The notes beneath the pieces were generated by a model. The model was not told the DNA's origin, did no database searches, and saw nothing but the letters and a program-made list of their open reading frames with translations. The position numbers were made by a program, and so were the translations under genes. This document shows, piece after piece, positions 45,580 through 57,324 of a stretch of 64,000 bases of DNA. Each line of letters begins with the position of its first letter. The first letter of the stretch is position 1. This DNA comes from Notamacropus eugenii (taxonomy: Eukaryota; Chordata; Mammalia; Diprotodontia; Macropodidae), in assembly GCF_028372415.1 (NCBI RefSeq), contig NC_092872.1, positions 395,858,853-395,922,852 on the forward strand. Reading direction: 5' to 3'.

Positions 45580-46465
45580 AAGAACAAAATATATTGAAAT
45601 TATAACTTCCTTATGGTAACATCAACATGTCACATGGCATGATGAGAAAAAAAAAGATGCAAATAAATATCTAATTGTTATCAGAATTCAATCTAGGAAC
45701 TCCAGAGATATGGGTAAGAGTTTAACAACAGAAACTCTAAAGTGCTTATATAATATTGGTGGTGGAACATAAACGATATAAGGTAGTGAATAGTAGTATA
45801 TTGTGCTTTTATGGAATTGTAAGCTTTCATAAGACATGATGTGTACTATGCTCTATAAGAAACTTTGTAGTGAATAAATACTTGCTAACCTGAAAATACA
45901 CAATGGCACACATGCATACTCACAAAAATGCATGTTTTTTTTTTGTTTTTTTTTTTTTGCCAATAGATGGAATTGTCTTTTTAAAGGCAACCTTAAAACA
46001 AAAACAAAGCTTTTCACTTTCACCTTCACTTTTGGATGGTCACTGAGAGATGATATTCTAGTATGTTATGGAGTGATCTGATTATTGTTCAATTCCAGCA
46101 AACCTTTTTTTTTTTTAAATGATCACATTTCCTCAGTCAACAAAATGCTTCAGATAATGTAACCTAATGTCATCCATAAAATAGAATGGTTCTGAGTCTC
46201 TCTGGGCTACTATAAATTTAAAGAGGAGAGAGAACCTTCTAATTAAAAGAAAATGATCAATCCTCTTCCCCCCACCCTACTTTTATGGAACAAAAAATAT
46301 GAGAAGTATGGATTTTTAGCCCATGTAGGACTATTTTCTCTGCAGTATAAGTGTAAATCTGACTAGTTGGAAGGGCAAAACATTAATGTCTTATCTTTAT
46401 ACAACCCCTCCCCCCCACTTTTTGGCCTTACTTATGGCATTGGGTTTTTGTTCTTTGTTTGTTTT
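45580..46465. other. AT-rich DNA, no recognised element
   Basis: Poly-T runs at 45934-45958 and 46105-46117, and a C-run near 46410. No gene. Confidence 0.4.
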
Positions 46466-46467
46466 GT

Positions 46468-46690
46468 CAGGTAAGTGGTGCGGTCGATAGAATTCTGGGT
46501 CTAGAGTTGGCATTTCTCATCTTTTTGAGTTCAAATCTGGCCTCAGATGTGATGTGATCCTGGGTCAGTCATTTTATCCTGTTTGCCTCCCCATCCCCAT
46601 CCCCCATTATTGCCTTGTCATGACAGAGGAGCTTGTGTAACTCAATGAAACCCTGAGCTATGGCTGTATTTTGTGGTGTATGCCCTGTTT
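46468..46690 (+). repeat. Marsupial SINE, diverged
   Basis: 'aagtggtgcggtcgatagaattctggg', 'agttcaaatctggcctcagatg' and 'gatcctgggtcagtcatttta' make up a tRNA-derived SINE head. The 3' part is less clear. Confidence 0.65.
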
Positions 46691-46799
46691 TTAATCTGAA
46701 CAGTTAAAGCTCCATACTTGAAATGATACATAGAATGAAAATGTAAAGAACAAGGAAATGTCTGGTAAGGGCAGAAAGTGAGTGACTTAGAAAAGAGAT

Positions 46800-47015
46800 A
46801 AAGTTAATTCAATTCACAAAGCATTTATTCAGGACATATTATATTCTAGCATATGCTAGTCTTTGCATTGGGCACTAGAGATACAGAGGCAAAAATGAAA
46901 AGTGTCCCCTTCAAGAACCATACATTTAATAGAAGCAGAAAAAAAACATAGATAACTAGATGCTTACAAGATATGTACAATATCATGGAAGGTAATCTGA
47001 GAGAGCAAACGTTAG
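46800..47015 (-). mobile_element. Antisense L2 3' end
   Basis: 'aaagcatttattcaggacatattatattc', 'attgggcactagagatacagaggc' and 'ccccttcaagaaccatacattt'. Confidence 0.65.
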
Positions 47016-47018
47016 AAA

Positions 47019-47152
47019 GTAGGAGTTGGGAGGGGTTTGGAGCCCTCTAGGTCCTCAAGACTGGCCCTTTAACTGAGTCCAAAGTTCACTGAACATAAAA
47101 CTTGGACTCAGTCAGAAGGTGGCACCTAAGGCCACAGGTTCTGCACCCCTGG
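47019..47152. mobile_element. hAT-type element, second copy (degraded)
   Basis: Shares 'aaaacttggactcagtcagaaggtgg' and a right end with 'ggccacaggttctgcacccctgg' with the element at 20452-20631. The left end is too diverged to place exactly. Confidence 0.6.
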
Positions 47153-47154
47153 GT

Positions 47155-47525
47155 TAGGCACATAGAAGGGCCAATTATGTAAACTCTCTCTTCCTATATT
47201 TACAGTTAGGAAAGATATGATATCCAAGTCTCCTCTAATAACTTAGTGAATACAATATAATTTTAAAGAAAAATAATTGCATTTCAGGAGAAGACAATTT
47301 AGGAATTGACCCTTGCAGGAAACTAATAATTCTGAAATGTAAAAATGAGAAAAAGTACATTTCAGGAGAAAATTATAAATTAAAGCTTTGATTATAAAAT
47401 TAAATTTAAAAATGCATTTCACAAAGTAAACCAATACAGCCATATAAATAGAAGATATAGATAGATGATGTTTACTTTAAAATCCTTGATAAAATTCTAG
47501 AAATAAGGATAATGCTGAGGGTGGG
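47155..47525. other. AT-rich DNA, nothing recognised
   Basis: No repeat or gene identified. A minus open frame at 47243-47443 is A/T-driven. Confidence 0.4.
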
Positions 47526-47529
47526 GATG

Positions 47530-47765
47530 ATGATACATAGCATTTATGCAACACTTAAATATTTTCGAAGCACTTTACAAATATCATGAACACTTTACCC
47601 TTAGAGGTAGGTGCTATTATTTTTCCTTTTTATAGATGAATAGGCAGATACAGGTTAAGTGATTGCCCAGGTTCACATGGCTTATAAGTGTCTGAGACTT
47701 GACTTAAATTGACATCTTCTTGAATTCAGGTCCAACCCTGTATGCACTGTCCCATCTATCTGCAA
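47530..47765 (-). repeat. MIR-type SINE, antisense, near complete
   Basis: 'catagcatttatgcaacacttaaat', 'cgaagcactttacaaatatcatg', 'gaggtaggtgctattatttt', 'gttaagtgattgcccaggttcacatgg' and 'cttgaattcaggtccaaccctg'. Confidence 0.7.
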
Positions 47766-47949
47766 TTGAAAAATATAAGGAATCAACATAATTTCATAAG
47801 ATTAAGAATCATTCCTTAGTAACTATATATTTAAAGAATAGGAAGATAAAAATAATCAAACTACCCTTAATCATCTAAAAATTGTTCAAAATCAGTAACA
47901 GTTAAAGCCCATTTTAATGCTTGATCGTCAGTTGGATGATGGGTACCAG

Positions 47950-48135
47950 ACAATGTGAAGTATTACTTCGTATGCATACAATTATAAAAGATGAAAAAAT
48001 TCACTAGACAGATGTATATTTACTTCTGGCAAAACTGTGACATTCTCCAACCATTCTGGGGGATGAGAGGTAGTGGTGGTTGAAATTCCTTATTTGTTGG
48101 TACTCTTTGATCCAGAAAATGACTTAATGGATTAA
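47950..48135 (+). mobile_element. L1 ORF2 3' fragment, old
   Basis: 'ctccaaccattctgggggatgagagg' and 'gttggtactctttgatccagaaaatgactt' parallel the ORF2 C-terminal text at 41070-41140 and 20010-20085. Probably the same insertion as 48877-49065, now split. Confidence 0.5.
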
Positions 48136-48149
48136 CACTACGATGAAGT

Positions 48150-48305
48150 TATTTATATATGAATGAATGAATGAATAAATAAATAAACATTTATTAAGTG
48201 CTTACTGTGTGCATAGTTCTGAGTAGACAAATGGAAAAGATAGTCCCTGTTCTTAAAGAACTCATGTTCTAATGAAGGGGACAACATGTAGAAGGTCTGA
48301 ACTAC
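48150..48305 (-). mobile_element. Antisense L2 3' end
   Basis: Starts with (GAAT)n and 'aataaacatttattaagtgcttactgtgtgc', then 'gatagtccctgttcttaaagaactcat'. It seems to have landed inside the old L1 fragment. Confidence 0.75.
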
Positions 48306-48309
48306 ACAT

Positions 48310-48875
48310 CAGATGATATTAGATTATTATAATTATTAAATTTTAATAATTAACATACTGGATTATGTAATCCCTTAGTCCTTATGGTACACCTTCAAAG
48401 AAGCTATTAATGCCTCATCTTTAGAGTCATTTCTACTGATAATCCATTTCTGAAATTGATCCATTTGGTAGTGCCAAGGAGTTCTGTAAGGGAAAAACCT
48501 CTCTTTTGGGAGATGATCAGTAGATGTGGCCATAGCACTGATAGAAACAGTTTCTGGTCTGTATCTCCATAGGGACTGCTTTCTAACATAGTATCTGAGA
48601 ACTCTGGCCTGTAAGCATTGTTATTGCCAATGTTGTGGGGTTCCAGTCCAGGTAAGTCTCCATCCAGTTGTCAAGGGAGATTAGAAATGATAATAAGGGA
48701 GGAGGTAGTTTGATTTGCCTGGTATATATCATTTCTTGTCTCTTCTCTAAGGTGGCTTCTTGCTTCAGGTAGGCTTATTTGCTTGTCCTATGTATATGGC
48801 AGTAGGTTGGTGGGGGGAGATCCAAATGTACCAAATTATTGATGCTAACATTAATGGTAAATGTAAAAATCAAGA
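48310..48875. other. Unique-looking DNA, nothing recognised
   Basis: No repeat or gene recognised. The minus open frame at 48407-48589 has no known motif. Confidence 0.35.
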
Positions 48876-48876
48876 A

Positions 48877-49065
48877 ACCAAATATGTTTTCTAAGACTGG
48901 GAAATGGCTAAATAAATCGCATATTAACATAATAGCATAATGAATCCAAATAATGAAGAGAACTATGAGGAAAATTTTATAGCTTGGTCTAGAATGTAAG
49001 AAGCAAAGCAAAAAGAACCATATATGTAATAACTGCAATATTACAAAGGACAACACCACCAAAAG
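48877..49065 (+). mobile_element. L1 3' fragment, old
   Basis: 'actgggaaatggctaaataaatcgcat', 'gcataatgaatccaaataatgaagag' and 'gaagcaaagcaaaaagaaccat' parallel the L1 text at 41260-41410. Confidence 0.6.
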
Positions 49066-49084
49066 GCCAAAACACCCAAATCTG

Positions 49085-50175
49085 AGTCATTATTGGTACT
49101 AATTGATCAATCAGAGATCAAGCATTTATTAAAACCTATTGCTATTTGGAAGGCAGTGTGTTCTAAACAAAGATGATAAGAAGGTAAAAGTGGAATAGCC
49201 CACAACATCACGGAGCTTTTAATATAGCTTGGAGAAGAGAAGTATATGCATAAACAAGTATGTACAAAATTTTGGACTAGATTTTACATCTTATTGGGAG
49301 GGAATCAGGGAAGACATCACAGACAATATGGTGCCTGAGTTGGATCTTGTAATCAAAGAGTTAAAATGTAAGGAAGGAGTGGATGCCCAGTTACAGGGCA
49401 CACTTTGAGTGGAAGATCCAATGCTATAGATGAGAAAAAGAAAGCTCGTTTTCCTGAATCACAGATTTCCTGAAGTGAACAAATTGATACTAGTTCAGAC
49501 AGAAAAGTTGGACTAAGATTGTGAACGGTCTTAATTGCCAAAAAGAGGGGTTTAAATTTGTTTCTAAAGATAATAGGAAATCACTAGAATTTATTGAGAG
49601 GAGAGTGTAATGGTCTGGTATTAACTTAGGAAAATCACTTTGGAAACTCAGTGGAAAATGGATTAGAAGGGGAAAGTGTCCTGGGGCAAGATCAATTAGG
49701 AGACTAGTGCAGATATTCAGAAAGAGATTATATGAGAGCCTGAGCTACAGTAGTAGCTATGTGACTGGAGAAAAGAAGATAGATGTCAAAGGTTTTGTAG
49801 AAGTAGAAACAACAAGATTTGGCAATTAGGCGAGTGATAGTGATGAGTCAAGAATGACACTGTGATTATAAACCTGGGTTACTGGAACTATGGCAATCTC
49901 CCTGACAATAACAGAGCTCAAAGGAAGGTTTTTGAAAAAAAAGTCATGAGTTCTGTTTTGGACATACAGAGGTTGAAATGGCTAGAAGATGTCCAGTTTA
50001 AAACATAAAACAATTAATACTGTAGTGTTAGAATTCAGAAGAGACTAACACTGAGTGTGTGTATCTTGGAGTTATTAACGTAAAAATAATAATTAAATTC
50101 ACATCAGTTGATGAAGTTACTAATAGAGAATAGAGAGAAGAGAAGAGGGTCTAGGACAAGACATTGGGATTGGGA
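49085..50175 (-). mobile_element. Antisense L2, about 1.1 kb
   Basis: Tail complement 'gatcaagcatttattaaaacctattg', then 'gggagggaatcagggaagacatcac', 'agattgtgaacggtcttaattgcc', 'taataggaaatcactagaattt', 'caattaggagactagtgcag' and 'agttctgttttggacatacagaggttg' (complement of the NMSK-TEL-type segment, about 49950). Order and strand fit an antisense L2 reading back into ORF2. Confidence 0.75.
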
Positions 50176-50272
50176 CATACCTACATTCATTGTGAACTCA
50201 AAGAAGAGGTGATCATAATTTCTCTGAAGTTTGTAACGTTGATTAGTGTTGACTTGAGTACAAGTGGTTGTA

Positions 50273-50541
50273 TACCAGGCATGGTGATAAATACCACCTA
50301 TAATTTCAACTAGCAAGGAAGCTGAGGCTGATGAAATGCTTAAATTCAGGAATTTTGAGCTGCAGTAGGGCTAGGGAGCCTTTAATTTGCTAGAGGTAAG
50401 GACACCAGAATATCTAAGGAGACATTAACTAGACTAGGTAGGAAATAGCTCAGGACAAACTCCTATTCTAATCAACAGTTGCATAAGTTCAGTAAAGACT
50501 GCTGTATTTCCAGTCTGGACAAGACAGAGAGACCTTGTCTC
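50273..50541 (+). pseudogene. RN7SLP: 7SL (SRP) RNA retropseudogene
   Basis: Runs from the 7SL 5' domain ('accaggcatggtg', 'aaggaagctgaggctgatgaaatgctt', 'gaattttgagctgcagtaggg') through the 7SL-specific middle ('ctaaggagacattaactagactaggtaggaaatagctcaggac', 'aaactcctattctaatca') to the 3' Alu domain end ('ttccagtctggacaagacagagagaccttgtctc'). Because the S-domain middle is present, this is a copy of 7SL itself and not an Alu-like SINE. It is about 269 bases against about 300 for 7SL; roughly 30 bases are missing near 50365. An A-rich tail follows. Its promoter CpGs are gone, so it is presumably silent. Confidence 0.88.
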
Positions 50542-50708
50542 AAAAACAAAACAGAAAGAAAGAAGAAAAAGAGAAAGAAAGAAAGAGAGAAAGAAAAAGT
50601 AAGGGAAGAAGGAAGGAAGGAAGAGGAAGGAACAAAGGAAGGAAGGAAGAGGAAGGAACAAAAGAAGGAAGGAAGAGAGGGAGGAAAGAAGCAAGGGAGG
50701 AAAGAAAA
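50542..50708 (+). repeat. (GAAA)n-(GGAA)n microsatellite at the 7SL tail
   Basis: Begins AAAAACAAAACAGAAAG directly after the 7SL end, passes through GAAA units and ends as AAGG/GAGG units. Open frames on both strands here are repeat artefacts. Confidence 0.95.
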
Positions 50709-50709
50709 T

Positions 50710-52900
50710 AGAAGTTAGTACTCCAGAGAAATTTGTAAAATATCTGGTTAATATATATCAAATTTCCTGTGTGGGAAGCAGGGAATGACAGTAGAAAAAT
50801 AAATGCTTCACTCACTTAAGTGACAGTGGAAATTCAGGAACAGACAATGGAAGAAAGAGAATAAAATTTATAGCCTTTTTGTTTTTGAAGATACCCTTCT
50901 CTCTATAAATCAGTGTCCCATGTCTTGTTGGTTCTGGAACTGTACAGATGGAAACAATATAACAGTGACAGAGACGTGAACTTCCGACATTCATAGTAAT
51001 GGAATACTAAACCTCAAAGGAACAATTTTTGTTGCTCTCTTTTGACATTTGAGAATAGATTTAGTGCTTAAGAAAGAATAAGACTAACAAGATTGCCTTA
51101 AGCTGGGAATGTTGCTAGCCAGGACTACACAGACAACTGTTTTCATGGCTGTTTGCCCATCTCAGCATCTCCTGCTCTGCTAGTTGTGGCCCCTATCTTG
51201 ACTATGACAGTCTTACCTTTCTTTATATGTGGTGACTTCAAAATCTCGAAAGAAAAGATTTGAAATAGGTATACATATAGATATGTAGAGCTTTTGGAGA
51301 GATTCCAATTCCATAGTGTTAATTTGTTGGACACTAAGTAAAAATGGACCCTAACCTGTACCTCAATTAGCCTATTTAATCAGTGCCTCATTTCACAGCT
51401 TGGGGCTGAACTGACACAAGTTAGATTTGCTTGATCAGCAAAATTTTCCTGGCTTTGCCTGGTAAGAGTCTGAGGGAGAGAAAAGCTCAAAGCTGGGAGA
51501 TCCCTGCAGGCCAAATGCTTCTAGTTCTTAGCTCTCAAAGCAGGAAGGTGACAAATCAGGGTTAGGTTACCTGGAAAGAGAATTGAGACTTTTTGGAGAT
51601 TTCATCCCAAGTTACAGAAAAAGAATGTTGTTGCTGTTTATTTTTAAATTGATTTTTACTCCATTATTTTGCTTTGGTATCCCCAGAGATAAAACTTCTT
51701 CCAACTTTTTGTCCATTTTCCATTTGGAAAACATTGATAATTCTTAGAGAAATTCAGAATTAGTTGGAACATTGTCAAAGTCAGAACCATGAGGAGTATT
51801 CTGTTATAAAAACATGGTGAGGGATTTCAGGGATTTGAGATTTGGGGAAATGCAGCAAGTTTGGAAGCTCTGGATAAGTGTAGAAGAATTACAATAGAGC
51901 AAACAATATGGCACAATCCAAGGTCTGACAGACCAATTGAGTCATATATGAAGTCCTCATTGGATTGAAAAATGGACACAGGAAATGAGTTACAGGCAAA
52001 TACTCAGGAAAGATTTTCAGAATTAGGTAGGTACTTGAGGTGAACAAGATGCACAATAATGAACAATGGGATGCACAGATAAAAAGTAGCATAGGCATAG
52101 GTACCAAAATTCTTAAGAAAGTATCAAAGAACCACATAGATGAACTAGACCCAGTAAAACCCAGGCTCAAAAATCAAGCGAGTGAGTGGTTAGGAATTGA
52201 AATAGATGGCCAAAAATATAGGAGAATCCACAGAAGTTGAATGTTTGGGAAACGAGGTGGGAAAGCAGTTGTATATCATAATGTTCAACACATTTTAGTA
52301 ACTTAAAGACAGAGAATGAGGCAAAAGTGAGAGGAAGGAGTAAAAGAAATGGGGAAAAATGAGACATCTCTTATTGAGTGGGAATGTTATAATAACATAA
52401 TAAATCTTACCATTATACATTGTGTGTCAAATTTTGTCCCTCCCACTCTCCAGGGGCTTAAAAGTTATGCACAGGCTGGTTTCATGTCTGGCCTTTTCTT
52501 TGTTTTAGAGCTACTCTAAGATCTTTTTAATACTATTGGACAGAACACATGAATTGAAAGGAAACCAGACTCTTAAATTTCCAAGTGATGATAGTTGCAA
52601 GCTAAACCCTGAAGAAGGAAAATGAAAGAGAGTAAGAATTCTCATTTAATAGAAGAATTTTACAAATGGATTGACTCTATGCTGCTTACTGTACCTAGTC
52701 AGGTTAGGGCCCTGGAGCATGCTTTTCATTGAGATTCTTGATTTATCTATTTCTTTTCCTTTTCCTTCCAAAGCAGATAATCTGTCTTTCCCTATCTGGG
52801 CTACTGGATTACTCAGAACAGTTCAATCTGAGAGACAGTGTTGCAAGTTAATGAATAGATGATATTTTTGTTTTAAGAAAAGGAATTATTTTCCCAAGTG
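50710..52900. other. 2.2 kb with no recognised gene
   Basis: Several short open frames (51143-51334 minus, 51889-52170 minus, 52040-52240 plus) match nothing I know. 52040-52240 has lysine-rich text but no motif. Possibly an old unrecognised element. Confidence 0.35.
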
Positions 52901-52902
52901 AA

Positions 52903-53042
52903 ACATAGAATCAGAATGTTTAAGGCGCAAGAAACTTGAGAGGTCATCTAGCCCAGTCATCTCGTTTTAGAGGTTTGGAAACAGAAAAACTAGTGGCAGA
53001 TCTGGAGCTAGAAATTGATGTTTCTCTACTACTTGTTCTTCA
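52903..53042 (-). repeat. MIR-like fragment, antisense
   Basis: 'agaatcagaatgtttaaggcgcaag', 'gaggtcatctagcccagtcatctc' and 'tttagaggtttggaaacagaaaaac' resemble the reverse complement of a mammalian SINE end. Confidence 0.45.
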
Positions 53043-53044
53043 TA

Positions 53045-53515
53045 CAAGGTCAGACTTTGCTTCTCATGTAGCATACCTGTTCCTCCCTGTCCTCACTGGA
53101 TAACCTCCAGCACAGAAGCGGCACTTGGGCAGAATAGCATTCCAATTGCTCTATTGATTTGATAGTGGCTGAAGGAGAAAGGGATATTTATGAGACAGTT
53201 ACCCCAGATGAATAGGATGGCATATGTAGCATTTTCAGAGATAGAATCGGATATAGAGTCACTACAAATTAGAAGCTGTTTTTCACCCCTCCATAAATAT
53301 AGACTTCATTTGCATCATCATCTAGTGTGCTAAATGTCATTTTTAAAATATGAATTTATTAAATGTCAACTCACATAGCAGTTTGAATACTTATTTTCTC
53401 CCATTATTCTGTCTCTACCAGCCTGTTATTAAGTGTTTTAGCAGTCGATGGTTAGATTTTTGATTAAGACTTGGTTTATGTATATTGATTTAAAAATGAC
53501 TCAATTACAACTACA
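53045..53515. other. AT-rich DNA, nothing recognised
   Basis: No repeat or gene identified. Confidence 0.35.
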
Positions 53516-53519
53516 TGTA

Positions 53520-53626
53520 TGTATTAATGTCTATATATACATACATATATGTATATTTCTAAAACATGTGTGTATTGTATGTATGTATGTCCATATATAC
53601 ATATACACGTATATACATACATTTTT
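53520..53626. repeat. (TA/CATA/GTAT)n low-complexity tract
   Basis: TATATACATACATATATG, then GTATGTATGTATG and CATATACACG words. Confidence 0.85.
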
Positions 53627-53629
53627 CAC

Positions 53630-54955
53630 ATAGTTTGGAATTCAGCGAATGGTTCAAACGGTTCACTAATTTGTTCTTTCCTTGTCTGAGATATACCAAG
53701 CAAATTCTGAAGATGAAATATGATTACAATATCATGATAGAAGCTTGCAATAAGCTGTATATTACTTTCTCTCAAAGGCTATCTGTCAAAGGATGCCAAA
53801 GAAGATATTCCTGCACTAGGTGAGAGATTTGACCAGGTGGCCTAAAAGGTCCTCAACCCCTCTGATAGTCTTTGATTTTGTGTTCACATTCATTCCTATC
53901 TGGAGCAAATAACAATAAAATTTACCCTTTAACACTTATTCATCATATGCTTTCTTTAAGAGATCTAATTATTTGGAGTTGCCATTGTTACCGTCAAATT
54001 ATCTGCACAGTGAAAAAGTCTGATTCTCTAATTAATGTTGTAGCATATGTGCATTAGTCTGTCAGCTTCTTCCCTTCTAATGAGACAGATACTGCTGAGC
54101 TTTCTTAAGATATACTAAACTGACTGGTTATGCATGGTACAATCAGCTAATTAATAAAATGATGACAACTTTGGAATCTCTATTCCTTCATTTTTTTGTT
54201 AAGGCTTACCATTTCTTTACAAAACTTTTTTTTAGATTTTAGAAGGATCCCATAAAGAAGTATGAATCTAGCAATTAGTAACCTTTGACTAACCAGGCAG
54301 GGGATTAGATGCAATCAATACCGCAAGAATTAATTCCACCAAAAGCCATTCAGGAAATCTGAAAATACAATAAAATGAATCTGTACCGGAGAAAATGGTC
54401 TGTTTACAGTGACATCTAGTGGTATCCATTATCATACTGGCTGTTTCTAAAACTTATTCCCCCAAAAAGATGTCAAATATAGACTCTCATTTTATTTTTC
54501 ATATGGGTATAAATATGTGTTGCTAGCTTTATATTTTTTAGAATAAAATTAATGTTTAGTGCTATTATTTGAACAATATTTGGTACTTTGGAAATAGTCA
54601 ATAAAAATATGGAAAAATGGACAGCATGGATGATGACTTATTCCTGGGTTGCAATCACATTTCCTAGAGTTAAAACAGATCTGTAAATGTAGATTTACAT
54701 TTGATTTAGAATTCTTGGCATACTGATTTTAGGGAGGCGAAAAATCAAACTGAAACAAAGTTTACAACCAGAACATAGTCTTTTCATTTTTGAAGGCCTG
54801 TGTAGAAAAAAAAGAGATCAATCAATCAACCAATAGAATTTAATAAAGCAGACATATGTTATCTTAAACTCATTCTAACTTCTAGTGAGTGGGAGATTCC
54901 TTAGATAAAATTAATGAGTTTTTAATTTATAGGGCTATTGTAGCAGTCTAAATAT
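53630..54955. other. 1.3 kb repeat-free AT-rich DNA
   Basis: No gene or transposon recognised. 54115-54185 has a homeodomain-like cluster ('cagctaattaataaaatgatgac'). Open frame 53566-53823 has no known family. Confidence 0.4.
54405..54425 (-). promoter_or_regulatory. CTCF-like motif
   Basis: On the minus strand reads 'ggataccactagatgtcactg', close to the common CTCF core CCACTAGATGGCAGT (13 of 15 positions by eye). Sits in repeat-free DNA. Motif only; binding is unproven. Confidence 0.35.
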
Positions 54956-54959
54956 CTTC

Positions 54960-56125
54960 CCTTTTGGAGATTGTCTCCCATCTGTTCTGTTCACATCCTG
55001 CATGTATCCCATTATAAAGTGAGCTCCTGGAGGACAGGGGATGATTTCAACTTTATTTGTATCCCCAGTATTCAGTACAAGTCCTCACACTTCTTAAATC
55101 TCACAATCTGCTCATTTGTTGTCCTTCCATCAGACTTACACATTAGCTCTCACCATTACCCCTATATGTTACTCTACCTTGTTTAGAAACGCTGTGGTTC
55201 TTCTATTTGAGCATAACTTTCTATCATTCCACCTCTCCCTATTTATTCACCCCCTCCTGCATTTTTCTTTATCTTAATTAATACATCTTCAAACTTCAGT
55301 ATTTTCTTAAGCCATTATACCTTCTGTGACTACTTTTCTTCCTCTCCATCCACAACTCCATTCTTACCTTTTAACTCCGTCATCTTCTCCCTCTTGCTCC
55401 ATGGTTCTGTCACCACTCTGCTCTTTTCAAGGGTTATTCCTACCATTTGTCTTCTATTCTCCTACTCACAGGACACAGTAGCATTGTACAATTGCACTGA
55501 TAAGGTACATTACAAATCCATGTTATCAAACCCTGACTGAGCTCTCACTGAAGCAAGGCAGTTCTTTTATGCCTCCAGTATTGATTCTAGGTCTCATTCC
55601 CAACAAAATCTATCCCAAACCTTCTATTTTCTCCTCAATCTTCCAACATATCTTTTTCTCACTCTACCTTCACTCTATCCCTCAAGTGAAGAACTTGTCT
55701 CTTACTTTACTGGAAAACCTTTAAATGTGAATTCCTCCTTCACTGATTTTCCTAATCTCCAAATTGCTTGACATCATCACCCCCTCTTTCCCTTTAGTCT
55801 GTGACAAAGAGGTAGCTCTTCTGTATAAGATGAATTCCTTTACATGTTCACTTGATCCTATTCCTTTCTATGTTTTCTAACAGACTGCCCAGCTTGCATC
55901 TTCAGTCACCCTGCCTGACCCCCCAAACATTAACCTTTCTCTATCAACTAGTTCCTTCAAATATATGTAAGTAATGTAAAATAAAATAAAACCTACACTA
56001 GACTCTGCCCCATTAGGTATAGGTTCTTTGAGAGGATGGATTGTTTTATTCTTGGTACATGTTTCTGCAGGTTTGCCTGCTGCCTGGCAAATCATAGGTT
56101 CTTAGTACTTGATGATTAATTGACT
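54960..56125 (+). mobile_element. L2-like LINE 3' sequence, possibly two pieces
   Basis: First piece (54960-55100): 'aaagtgagctcctggaggacaggggatg' and 'gtatccccagtattcagtac', the L2 3' UTR pattern. The pyrimidine-rich 55230-55900 looks like a sense L2-type ORF2 region or another CR1-clade LINE. The last piece (55990-56120) has a second L2-like end ('gttctttgagaggatggattg', 'cataggttcttagtacttgatg'). Confidence 0.5.
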
Positions 56126-56129
56126 ATAT

Positions 56130-57090
56130 TGGTACTGAGAAAATAAAGAATAGTAAAAAGAATTAAAAAGAAAATGCATTTAAAAGCTAAAATGTGAATT
56201 CTACTCCTATTTATCATGGATGGGTATGGTTTATCTTAAATGGTCTATCTAGTTTAAAGTTTCCAAATAAAAAGCATGAAGAAACTTAAAAGCCCAAGAG
56301 AAGAGTAAATGAAGGAAGTAGGATACTCATGGAATTTAAAAATAGGAGTGGAATTGATTTATTAAATAATTGAATGCATTCTATAAGCTTGTTTATAGAT
56401 AGAATGAATTTACAAACTATCTCTGAATTGGTATTATATCGTTCATTCACTTATTTATCTATTTATTAATTAAACAGATTTTAATTGAGCACTTGATTGT
56501 CTGAGTTACTGGGGGAGTTCCTAAGCATATTAATAAATGGTCTGTATCCTATCTCATGGAATCTAGTAGGGAATATCATGGATGCAAAGCAAAAATCATT
56601 ATTATGTAAGATAATATATAAAGGGAATGAGGGCAGATTGTATAAACAGCAACAATAAAGACAGTAACCTAATTTTTCACAGAATGTTACCTCTACAAGA
56701 AATGTGTTAAAGTAGAAAGACTGGTGGGCATAAAGCCGGAAGGTGTTTGGGATCAAATCTCTTCTCCAACTCCTTTTCATCTTCTTTTCTCCAGTTTCTC
56801 TCCCAATAACTGTTCTGATATCCTGAGGTCATCCCTCCTTATTATAAAGAGTCAGTCACATACAAATGTATACAGTAAGATCATATTAAGAGCTTTATTT
56901 TACTGTGTGATATGAAGTACACAAATGGATAGAACGAATTCTTTTCGTTTGTTTGTTTTTTGGAAGGGATGGATAGGACACAAAGGTTTCATATCACAGA
57001 ATTATAGAATCTCTGAATTAGGAAGAAATCAAGAAGTCATTTCATTCAACTGGTACCTGAAAAGAAATTCCTAAAGCATTCTAGAGATCA
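56130..57090. other. Mostly unassigned DNA with a probable antisense L2 tail
   Basis: 56445-56640 has 'acagattttaattgagcacttgattg' and 'ctcatggaatctagtaggg', weakly like an antisense L2 3' end. The remainder, including 56700-57050, is not recognised. Confidence 0.35.
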
Positions 57091-57094
57091 CTCT

Positions 57095-57322
57095 CTTTAG
57101 CAACAACATCATTTTTTAAGGTTTGCAAAACACTTTACATGTGTTCAACAACCCTGTGAAATAGGTGTTTTTATGATACTGTCTACTTTACAAATGAGGA
57201 AATTGAGGCTGAGAGGGGCTAAGTGATTTGTCCAGGATTGCACAGCTTGAAGCATCTGTCAGGATTTGAACTAAAGTCTTTCTGACTCCAAGCTCTATCT
57301 ACTGTACCATCAAATTGCAGCA
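57095..57322 (-). repeat. MIR-type SINE, antisense, near complete
   Basis: 'ttaaggtttgcaaaacactttac', 'ccctgtgaaataggtgttttt', 'acaaatgaggaaattgaggctgagagg', 'ctaagtgatttgtccaggattgcacag' and 'ctgactccaagctctatctactgtacc'. Confidence 0.8.
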
Positions 57323-57324
57323 TG

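Noticed and set aside
50273..50541. An Alu-type SINE
   Set aside because: It retains the 7SL S-domain middle that Alu lacks, and the rest of the window is marsupial in repeat content.
50434..50815. Overlapping lysine/glutamate-rich and serine/leucine-rich open frames
   Set aside because: Artefact of the (GAAA/GGAA)n tail of the 7SL pseudogene.
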